Shown here one piece after another: positions 40,779 through 64,000 of a stretch of DNA of 64,000 nucleotides. Made by a program: the position numbers and the translations under genes. Source of the stretch: Phaeosaccion multiseriatum (taxonomy: Eukaryota; Ochrophyta, other classes); NCBI GenBank assembly GCA_965112735.1, contig OZ218962.1:1984001-2048000 (forward strand), written 5' to 3'. How positions within the stretch are numbered: the first letter of the stretch is position 1; the number at the start of each line of letters is the position of its first letter. A model generated the notes under the pieces. It searched no databases. It was not told the DNA's origin and saw only the letters and a list, made by a program, of their open reading frames with translations.

Positions 40779-43700
40779 TCACGCCTCTGCGGGCTGTACG
40801 ACGACGGCCTGCACAATTTGAGGTTGTGCCTGAACCATTTCGGTCTCCAGGACCTTGGCGGGAAGCACCGTTGCCATGAGACCAGATTCCTGTTTGGGTA
40901 GTAAGGTAGTGAGGTAGTGGGGGGGGGGTAGTGAGGAGGGAGGTAGTGAGGTAGTTGGTGAGCAACAAGGTAGGGAACACACACCCACACACCACATACA
41001 CCTGCCACCTGCCACCTGCCACCTGCCGACCCACTTCACTGACATACTGCACCAACCCACCCATTGACATACTGCACCAACCCACCCATTGACTTACCTG
41101 CGCCTTGGCCCTCTCCACAAGATGAAGGGCCGCTCTAAGCTGATTGACCTCCGGGAAGTCCATCATAGAGACTTCCTCTACCCTTGCCTTGACGAGGGCG
41201 GGGTAACCACCAAGCATACCCATGCTGAGAGAGAGGACGTTGGTCTTGATGGTCATGCAGCAGAGGATGTTGAGGAGACGTCGAACCACGGTCTCGTGGC
41301 TGGTGGGTGGGAGGAGAGGGGGGAGGAGGGGGGGGGGGGAGGGGGGGGGAGTTGGAGGGTTTGTTTCGATGGTTAGTTTGATTCTATAGAGGGGGGAGGA
41401 GGGAAGGCGAGAGAGACAGAGAGGGAGAGGGAGAGGGACAGAAGACAGAGAAAGAAAGACGGGGAGAGAGGGGGGGATGGAGGCAGGTGGGCAGAGACTG
41501 GGAGACAGAGAGAGGGATAGGGAGAAGGAGAAAGAAGGAGAGAGAGGCAGAGAGAAGAAGGAGAGAGAGAGGGAGCGCGCGCGCGCGAGCGAGAGAGGCA
41601 GGAACAGAGAGAGAGACGGGGAGAGAGAGAAGGACACAGGGACAGCGAGGGACAGACGCAGGAGAGAGAAGAGGACATACTAGCTGCGCACACGCACACA
41701 CACACACGCGATTACGTAATTCTTAGGTTGATTCTCATAAGGCAACATGTATGCTGCACCCCACCTGTGGATAGAGGCCTTGATCTTGCAACCCTCAAAG
41801 TGCTGTAACGAAGCCCAGGTGACGAGGTAGGTGTTGCGCTTCAGGAAGCCGATGGCACAGGCGTTCTGTAACGCTGTACTCACAAACATGTTGGAATCCG
41901 TAACTGCCATGTCGGCACTGATGCGAATGGGGCCCCAGCCACAAGAGAGGAAGCGGCGCAGCTTGAAGCACCATATGCCGTGCTTGGTGTCGTGGTTGTC
42001 GTAGTAGGCAACCACGGGTTGGCCGTCAACGAGGCCCTTGATGTTGGACTTGTCGCGCACCTGTTGGTGATACAGCAGTGAGTAGGCGGGTGGGTGGGTG
42101 AGTGGGTGAGTGGGTGGGTGGGCGGGTGGGTAAGCGGGTGAACGGGTGGACGGGTGGAGGAGTGAGTGGGTGGAGGAGTGAGTGAGTGAGTGAGTGGGTG
42201 GGTGGGTGGGTGGGTGGGCGAACGGGTGGACGGGTGGAGGAGTGAGTGGGTGGAGGAGTGAGTGGGTGAGTGGGTGGGTGGGTGAGTGGGTGAGCGGGTG
42301 GGTGGGTGAGCGGGTGGGTGGGTGAGTGGGTGAGTGGGTGAGTGGGTGGGTGGGTCGGTGGGTGGGTGATATGTGTGCGCCCGTTTGTGTTTTCAAAAGC
42401 TCTACACCACACCACAGGGCCTCAAAAGAGAGCATGAAGGGCCCTTTCTGCCATCTATAAAAAAAGTTCGATTCAGACAGACGAGGAATCGAATACAATA
42501 CATACGGACCTCGCATACACCGAGCACGGGACTGAGGTTGTAAGATGGACCACTGTTGGAGAAGAGACGCACGAAGAGTCTCATTGAGTCAATCTGCTTG
42601 AGAGAGGGTTTGGCACCGAAGTCGCAGTTCATGTACAGGTAGCCTCCGGACTCGAGTTCGACACCGGCGACGGCGGCCCTTTTTTGAGACAGGTAAAGGG
42701 AGATATAGGAGAGAGGTAGGGTAGGGAGGCGACAGGGGGGGGGGGGAGAGAGGGAGAGAGAGAGAGTGAGACATAGAGAGAGACGCGGGAGAGGAAGGGG
42801 GAGAGGGAGGAGGAGGGGAGGGAGAGGGAGAGGGAGAGGGAGAGAGAGGGTAGAGAGTAGAGAGAGGAAGAGACGACCCCCCCCCCCTGCCCATGTGCCT
42901 CTATCTAAGTACCCATGGCCTCACCTCCTCGCGGAGGACAGGAAGCCTGATTTAAATCCCTTCTCCCCGAGGTAGTAGCTGGTGGTCTTGGAGGCCACGG
43001 TGTGGCGACCCTTGAGCTTCAAGTTGGCGATTCGGTTGGCGAAGAAGTTGACTTCGATGAGGCGGTGGCGGGTTACCAGGATCACACACTGAGGGAATGG
43101 CGTGGGTGGGGTGTTGGTGATACAGGGGTGGGTGGGGTGGGCGGGGTGGGTGGGTACATCGGCAGGTTTGCAAGAAGGAGAAGGAGCAGGGCGTGCAGCA
43201 GAATGAGGAGACAACGGGGAAGGAATGGGTGAGCAGCATGGAGGGGGTCTTGTAGTAAGGCGGGAAACTGTCGCGCAAACACACACACACACACACTATA
43301 TACAACACATGCCCATACACACATGCACACACATACATACACATGTATATATATATATGTTCACGCACACATCCACACAAGTTGGTGATACACACCTGTG
43401 CCTTGAAACGCTTCTGCACGACAAGGAGGTAATAAAGTCCAAAGGTCAGCACGATGAAAATGTACTCCCACCACACAATCTGCTTGGTGGTAGGCAGGGT
43501 GGCGATGACCTCCTCTCCAGGGGCCAGCGCGACGATCTGGGTACTGATGCCCTTGCCGATGGAGGTGTCTTCGTCGGTTACCGCCAAGCCGTTCATGTCG
43601 CCTCTGTTGGAGGGATGGCAGTGGATGGATGGATGGGTGGGTGCATGGGTGGGTGGATGGATGGGTGGGTGGGTGGGTGGATGGGTGGGTGGGTGGATGG

Positions 43701-44148
43701 GTGGGTGGGTGGGTGGGTGGGTGGGTGGGTGGGTGGGTGGGTGGATGGGTGGGTGGGTGGATGGGTGGATGGGTGGATGGATGGGTGGGTGGATGGATGG
43801 ATGGGTGGGTGGATGGATGGATGGATGGATGGATGGATGGATGGATGGATGGATGGATGGATGGATGGATGGATGGATGGATGGATGGATGGATGGATGG
43901 ATGGATGGATGGATGGATGGATGGATGGATGGATGGATGGATGGATGGATGGATGGATGGATGGATGGATGGATGGATGGATGGATGGATGGATGGATGG
44001 ATGGATGGATGGATGGATGGATGGATGGATGGATGGATGGATGGATGGATGGATGGATGGATGGATGGATGGATGGATGGATGGATGGATGGATGGATGG
44101 ATGGATGGATGGATGGATGGATGGATGGATGGATGGATGGATGGATGG

Positions 44149-44184
<36 letters not shown>

Positions 44185-47114
44185 ATGGATGGATGGATGG
44201 TTAGTTTTCTGGTAGATATCGTAGATGACAGTCAGTGGAGGGGTGGTAGAAAGATAGAGACACAGCAAACTAAACAAACAAAAAAGCAAACAAACAAACA
44301 AACAAACAAACAAACAAACAAACAAACAAACAAACAAACAAACAAACACACACACACACAAATAAATAATTGAATAGACAAAACACTCACCTGGCTGTCT
44401 CGGGGAAGGTGGGGGGGGTGATGCTGTTCTTCATGGTGATGAGTGTCTTCTGGACCTGTTGTGCATTCATCCGCCATTCGCATATGCGATGAGATGGGAG
44501 CCTGCTGCCAAGCCTTTAAGCGCTGTTGCCCGACTCTCTTCCACCCCCCTATACTCCCTCCTTCCCCTCCCTCCCTCCCTCCCTCCCTCCCTCCCTCCCT
44601 CCCTCCCTCCCTCCCTCCCTCCCTCCCTCCCTCCCTCCCTTCCCTCCCCTCCCCTCCCCTCCACCACCACCCCCCATCCAGCCCCTCCCCCCGCCCATCC
44701 AATCCACTGCCATCCCCTTCAAACCCACGCACCTGCAACAGGGCCTCGTAGGCCCCCTCGTAGTTGTGCTCCACGTCATACTCATCCGCCGTCGCCTCCA
44801 TGCTCTGACCAGGCGCGATAATGGACGAAATGACCGACACCTTACGGCACGTTTCGGCGGAAAAGGCGGAAGGCTTGCCGGCGTCGGGCCCGCTGAAGGC
44901 CGTGCCCTTGGTGACAAAGAAGGAAGAAATGTAGTCGTAGAACGTTCCTCCGTCGGCGGATTGGACGTTGGAGCCCAAGCTCAGGAAGTCCGTCTCGGCG
45001 ACCTAATTTCATTGAAATGGGTTGGGTTGGGTTGGGTTGGGTTGGGTTGGAGTGGATTAGATTGAGGGTTGGGTGGGGTTGGGTAGGGTCGGGTTGGGTT
45101 GATTGGGGTTGGGTTGGGTTGGGTTGGGTTGGGTTGGGTTGGGTTGGGTTGGGTTGGGTTGGGTTGGGGTGGGTTGATTGGGGTTGGGTTGGGTTGGGTT
45201 GGGTGGGGTTGGGTTGAGTTGGGTTGGGTTGGGTTGGAGTGGGTTGGGTTGGGTTGGGTTGGGTTGGGTTGGGTTGGAGTGGGTTGGGTTGGAGTGGGTT
45301 GGGTTGGAGTGGGTTGGGTTGGGTTGGGTTGGGTTGGGTTGGAGTGTGTTTGGATGCTAGATTGGGGTTGGGCTGAACCCCTCCCCAGATACACAAGTAC
45401 ATCTTGCTCACCTCGTACGCCGTGGGCAGACCTCCAAAAAAGAGGTTGAGAGAAAGCTTGTAAGGTCGGTCCATCATCGAACAGCACTCCTTCTTGCTCC
45501 TCGAATAAGACAAGTCCATGCTGTTCATGTCCTCGAGGCGAAGGTATTCAAGCTCGGTGGTCAGCTCGAAGGTCGTTCGGCCGGCGCAAATCCAGGGGAA
45601 GATGCAGCTCAACAGGCGCTGGATGCAGCCGAGCTTTTCATTACGGTCCCCCATTTGGTTGCACTTCCAAATGAGCACTCGGCCGAAGGAAGTGATGGCC
45701 ATAACACACTACGGTTGGTGGGATGGATGGCAGTGGATGGTAGTGGACGGTAGTGGATGGCAGTGGATTTGGAGGAGGGTGGCCGTGGGTGGCAGTGGAT
45801 GGTAGTGGGTGCCGGTGGGCGGGCGAGCGGGGACGGAGGAGGAAATAGCGGAGTGGAGTGGGTGGAGATGAGTTGAGTTGGGCTGAATTGGACTGCGAGC
45901 ATAGTACAGGGTACAGCTGTACGTAGTGCACCACAGGGCAGCCAAGCACTCCTCCCTCCTTCCTTCCCTCCCTCCCTCCCTCCCTCCCTCCCTCCCTCCC
46001 TCCCTCCCTTCCTCCCTCCCTCCCTCCCTCCCTCCCTCCCTTCCTCCCTCCCTCCCTTCCTCCCTTCCTCCCTCCCTCCCTCCATCCCCCCCTCCCTCCC
46101 TCCTTCCATCCCTCCCTCCCTCCCTCCTTCCTTCCCTCCTTCCCTCCTTCCATCCCTCCCTCCCTCCTTCCCTCCTTCCCTCCCTGCGGTACCTTGTGAT
46201 CGTCGATTATTTTGGCGGATCTACAGCAGAAGGCGCAGCAAAGCTTTCGAACCGCGCGGACGAGGAAACGCTTGAGGACTATCACTCCGACGTAGAAGCA
46301 GTACAGACCAAGGGTAACCATGCAGCGGAAGGCAAACTTTGGGGCAAGGAGGGGGGGAGGAGAATCGGGAGGGAGGAGGAGGAAGAATGGGGGGGGGCGG
46401 GTAAGAGGGAGGCGGAGAGAAAGGAGGAGGGGAGAACAGGGAGAGAAAAAGAGGAGGGGAGAGAGAGAGGCGGGGATAGGGTGGGAGAAAAGAGTGAGAC
46501 TTCGAGCATCCAATGATACGCCTGTAGTGCAAAACAAATATCACACGTCTCTTGAGTCGACGGACAAAGATGTATTTATGGGTAAGGGTGGTAGAAAGAT
46601 GGATGTCATGGTTTCAGGAGCACAAAGAGGGACAAATGAGGGACAAAAGAGAGATGGGCGCATAGCAGGTTGCCATCATTGTTCGTTCTCACGGCGGGTC
46701 AGCACGTTGCCTTTCGCTCGGCTCGCCCTTCTCGCCGCTTCTGCCTGCTATCTACCGCTCTCTGGAGAAGGGAGCGGAGTTTCAACTAATAGCAAGCCGC
46801 AATTGGGGGGGGTGTAAACGTACCTTGTAGCGCCAGTCTGACTTGCGATCATCCGCGGCGGGGTTGTGGATGTAGTACTGCGCCACGATGGTCTCGGTGT
46901 CCCCCAAGTCCTTGATGAAAGCGGTCTGCGCGTGGGTGTTCATGCCCTCCACCCCCAGAGTAAAGGCTTCATTTCTGCACATATTCTTCTCACACTTGTT
47001 CCATTCGATGGCGCCCTGCTTTTGCTTGGTCCCGCCAGGAGAGGCCAGGAGCGGTCCCCCCGGCGCCGGGGTGGCGGGGGGGGTGACATCGATATGTGGA
47101 ATGACCTTACTCAT
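40779..47114 (-). CDS. Unrecognised multi-TM membrane protein with duplicated hairpin unit
   Basis: Eleven exons, all phase-compatible, total 2,181 nt (726 residues): 47114-46824, 46336-46193, 45708-45412, 45002-44733, 44455-44391, 43603-43396, 43088-42925, 42678-42510, 42060-41765, 41299-41098, 40853-40779. The start [13 protein letters not shown] is hydrophilic and Pro-rich. A first hydrophobic hairpin is [19 protein letters not shown] then Cys-rich [14 protein letters not shown] and [14 protein letters not shown]; a second is [20 protein letters not shown] then [13 protein letters not shown]. Membrane pair plus 'T..R.I' strand is the look of bacterial PH-like (DUF304-type) membrane proteins, a weak inference. 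The C-terminal part ([34 protein letters not shown]) is soluble and unassigned. Donor of exon 42678-42510 (GTCCGT) is weak. Confidence 0.7.
42064..42370 (-). repeat. (GGGT)n array with GTATCACCAAC at acceptor
   Basis: GGGTGAGTGGGT-type units fill most of the intron 42509-42061 (sense strand ACCC). On the sense strand the intron ends CTGTATCACCAACAG, so the dispersed 11-mer abuts the acceptor AG. Confidence 0.85.
43620..44350 (-). repeat. (GGAT)n with (GGGT) start, then (CAAA)n
   Basis: About 200 bp of mixed GGGT/GGAT followed by about 400 bp of almost pure GGAT to 44200, then CAAA units at 44278-44347, all in intron 44390-43604. Frames reading MDGWMDGW or IHPSIHPS are repeat products. Confidence 0.95.
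44560..44650 (-). repeat. (CCCT)n array
   Basis: In intron 44732-44456; on the sense strand it reads GGGA, i.e. purine-rich. A CCACTGCCATCC copy sits at 44704. Confidence 0.9.
45018..45350 (-). repeat. (GGGTT)n pentanucleotide array
   Basis: About 60 units of TTGGG with GGATT, GATTG and GGAGT variants in intron 45411-45003; sense strand AACCC. A second array of the same unit lies in the next gene at 55466-55700. Confidence 0.95.
45709..46192 (-). repeat. GGCAGTGGATGG repeats and (CCCT)n
   Basis: Intron 46192-45709: TGGATGGCAGTGG units at 45725-45810 and CCCT/CCTT at 45955-46185. The intron 46823-46337 is purine-rich on the plus strand at 46345-46495 and unique elsewhere. Confidence 0.85.
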
Positions 47115-47776
47115 GGTCTCTCTATCTCTCTTTTCTTGTGTGCAGCGTGGTGCTCTTCACAATTCGTCGTGGACCATTTCTGTAACTGCGTTTTTTTTGT
47201 TTTTTCTGTAACAGCACAAGTGAAAGTGAAACTCAAAGGAAGAAAAAAGGTCAGCGAGAAGCTCTATGCTGATCAGGGGAAGAGTGAGCTAATCTCTGGT
47301 TCCCAGTCAGGTCCATCAATATGAACCAGCAGTGGGCAGTCTCGAAGCTGTACATGCATTACACCACCCGCCCCGACACCCGGGGTGCAATGACTTTCAA
47401 CACTCTACTTACTAACTATTCTCAAAAGCTTGAGCCCCCTCGGGCTGCTGTGGAAGGGCTCTGCTACTCACTCGCCCTCCCAATCACTCACACACTCACC
47501 CACTCACTCACCCACTCACCCACTCACTCACCCACTTACCCTCTCTCCTTGCCCATCATCTAATCATGTAGACGGCACTGTTGATCATGCTTTCTCAGTC
47601 TACAATCAACAACCCCCCCCCGGGGGGTACACTATCGCACTAGGAATAGTCGCTTCATGACATGTTGCAAACGATCTTACTACGGAGCAAGTTCGCTCTA
47701 TAATACACTCACCCACTCACTCACTCACCCACTCACCCACTCACCCACCCACTCACTCACTCACTCACTTACTTAC
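47115..47776 (-). promoter_or_regulatory. Intergenic region between two minus-strand genes
   Basis: Should hold the 3' end of the LRR gene and the promoter of the membrane-protein gene. It contains CACTCACC-type repeats at 47485-47540 and 47700-47775, and a T run at 47191-47206. No TATA box or convincing ORF; the 80-codon frame at 47321 is half repeat. Confidence 0.4.
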
Positions 47777-62273
<14,497 letters not shown>

Positions 62274-62774
62274 ACCTTTGCTGCTGCCCCCCTCTCTCCC
62301 GTCCCCATGAATCCTTTCCTACTCTCGGCGGAGGGATCACGCGCCTTCTGTTGCTGCCCCATCCTTGCTGTTGCCCCCCCAACTCTACCACGCATGTTGC
62401 TTTGAGGAGGAGGCACGGGGAATTAATTGAGATTATTACATTTGGAAGAGGGAGGGAGGCCCTGGCTCGGAGGAAGTCTGACGGTTTCAAAGTCACTTTC
62501 ACACTTCGTCGTCGGAAACCCGGGAACGTACGAGTTTTCTGTGAACCGCAACAAAGTACCTCACCGAATCAAACAAACTCAAGACACCCACAATTACATC
62601 ATTTAACACAATCAAACCACAAAGCAATCAGGACCACTCCGACCACTCCCTCTACCGAGCAATCAGCTACAGCCAAGGCCAGGAAGAACAACAGCTCACG
62701 ACTTCTGTAGACCAGTGGCACCCATCCCCCCCCTTCTTCCTTCCTCCTCCTCTCCTACACACCCTCACCTCACG
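62274..62774. promoter_or_regulatory. Divergent promoter region
   Basis: About 500 bp separates the start codons of the minus-strand LRR gene and the plus-strand plastid protein gene. The plus-side end (62560-62700) is A/C-rich with few G, typical of a leader; a GATTATTACATTTGG stretch lies near 62430. No TATA box is evident. Confidence 0.4.
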
Positions 62775-63728
62775 ATGTTGCCCATCCAGAACCTCGTTGG
62801 CTGCTGCTTCCTCCTGGTGCAATCCTCTCTCTCGTTCGTGGTTCCCGCCACTGGACCCGCGGCCTGTGGACTTGGATCGTCAGTCATGCAGCCCCAGGGA
62901 CAGCAGCCTCACCAACAAGGGGTCACCGTGCGACCAACAACAGTGAAGGTGCGTATCAGAGGCGAGGCAGGAGAGGGAGGGAGGGTCGGGGGACTGGGAG
63001 TGGGAGTGCCCGGGATGGAAGGGGGGGGGAAGTAGGCAGGTTAGGAGAAGAAATTTAGGAGCGCGCATGTTAGCTTTGGTAGGCGTTGCGATTGCAGCGG
63101 CACAGGATGGCCGGTAGAAGTGTTACGTACTTTGTTGTCCTCGGGAGAGAAGCAGCAGAAGCACCACCACCACCAGTAGTAGTAGTAGTAGTAGTATGAC
63201 TCAGTAGTTGTACGACCCACTTTTTAGCTCTCCCTTTCACTCACTCTCTGTCTCTCTCTCTCTCTTCTCTCTTTTCTCTTGCCCCTTCCTCCTCTGCAGA
63301 CTACCTCGGCCCTGTCCGCCACCTCCGTGGGCCCTTCCGACGATGACTCACTTAGCTTCACGGACTCATTCATGATCACAATGGGCTTCAAGAAGGACCC
63401 CAACGTAGCTGAGGACGCAGAGGAAGCGTCCATGACCGACAAGATCAAGGCAGCGGGCGCCGCCGGCGTGGTGGCCTACGCCTTCACAGAGGGGGCTTTC
63501 TGGGCGCTGAGCCTGCCCCTTGCTGTCGGGGCGTACACGCAGTCGACAGGACACCTCCCCGACTTTTCGGACGCGGCTGACAAGGCGCAGCTGGCCGGCT
63601 TCTCTTTCGGATTCTTGACGCTGACTCGGGTTGCCGTGCCCGCAAGGATTGCTTTTGCGCTTACCCTGGTGCCCTTTGTGGAGAAGAACATTCTGTCCCG
63701 CTTCAGCAGCAAGAAGGAGGAGGCATAG
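62775..63728 (+). CDS. Plastid-targeted small membrane protein
   Basis: Two exons, 62775-62948 and 63300-63728 (200 residues), joined in phase 0 by a GT-AG intron. The first 20 residues have a hydrophobic signal core (NLVGCCFLLVQSSLS) followed directly by Phe (SFVVPATG), like the ASAFAP-type junction that sends nucleus-encoded proteins to complex red plastids in stramenopiles. The mature part has two likely membrane segments, AAGVVAYAFTEGAFWALSLP and FGFLTLTRVAVPARIAFALT, then a short basic-acidic tail ending KKEEA. The layout recalls DUF1279/FAM210-like or related small chloroplast envelope/thylakoid families, but I cannot fix the family. Intron 62949-63299 has a (TAG)n run at 63173-63195 and (CT)n before the acceptor. 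Confidence 0.7.
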
Positions 63729-64000
63729 ATTTTGAGAGGTGGGGCAAGTTACTGCCGTTTGAGGAGAACAGGTCGCGCTTCAGTGCAGCAGCAGCAGCAG
63801 CAGCAAGGGAGAGAAGGATAGAGTCGGAGAGAGAGAGAGAGAGATGGGGCGAATAGACCCCTGGTTTACAATGTGAAGGTTTAAATGTAATGTAAATAGA
63901 GATGCACCTGCCGACCCCATCTGAGCCAGGTCCACAGGAGAAAGACGTAGAACGTACCCCTTTACGAGTACCCACTACGATCAGCCCCAGGCAGGCAGGA
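63729..64000 (+). other. 3' flank of plastid protein gene
   Basis: Contains a (CAG)n run at about 63785-63805, a (GA)n run at about 63825-63843 and AATGTAATGTAAATAG at 63884-63899, a possible polyadenylation region. No gene seen. Confidence 0.4.

Noticed and set aside
43225-44373. 382-codon frame of MDGW repeats and the opposite IHPS frame
   Set aside because: Translation of the (GGAT)n array within an intron of the membrane-protein gene.
45018-45350. Interstitial telomere
   Set aside because: The unit is TTGGG, not TTAGGG or TTTAGGG, and the array lies inside a spliced gene.
47321-47563. 80-codon frame starting MNQQWAVSK
   Set aside because: The second half is CACTCACC repeat and nothing supports the first half; more likely promoter or leader DNA of the minus-strand gene.

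Overview
This is nuclear DNA of a eukaryote. Genes are split into many short exons with GT-AG introns (two look like GC-AG), and simple-sequence DNA fills almost every intron. The last gene encodes a small membrane protein with an ER signal followed at once by a Ser-Phe step, which is the usual form of a bipartite plastid-targeting leader in algae with a secondary red plastid. Together with a dynein heavy chain and a 7TM-RGS type receptor, this suggests a photosynthetic stramenopile. The lineage is an inference, not a proof.

Layout. (1) 2-29978, plus strand: the 3' part of one very large dynein heavy chain gene, from the end of AAA3 through AAA4, stalk, microtubule-binding domain, AAA5 and AAA6. 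I can string 38 exons together with reading phase kept at every junction (14,886 nt, about 4,960 residues). That is far longer than this part of a normal dynein because of in-frame Gly, Gln, Ala, Ser and Glu tracts. (2) 30452-37500, plus: a multi-TM protein ending in an RGS domain. (3) 38487-39161, plus: an intronless thioredoxin-fold [2Fe-2S] ferredoxin-like protein. (4) 40779-47114, minus: an 11-exon, 726-residue membrane protein I do not recognise, with a duplicated hairpin unit. (5) 47777-62273, minus: a 26-exon, 1,488-residue protein with a possible myristoylated N-terminus and C-terminal ribonuclease-inhibitor-type leucine-rich repeats. (6) 62775-63728, plus: the two-exon plastid-targeted membrane protein, divergent from gene 5 across about 500 bp.

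The genes do not form a pathway. Dynein and the RGS protein are parts of motility and G-protein signalling, and the others are independent.

The most unusual signal is at the DNA level. An 11-bp word, GTTGGTGATAC (reverse GTATCACCAAC), occurs at least 14 times exactly and about 15 more times with one or two changes. It lies in introns and exons, on both strands and in several reading frames, and its orientation mostly depends on whether it is near an intron acceptor or in coding sequence. Two further short words (around CCATCCACTGCCATCC and CCCATATGCCT) are also scattered across introns of different genes. All coordinates, splice sites and counts were read by eye and have not been checked by alignment or transcripts.
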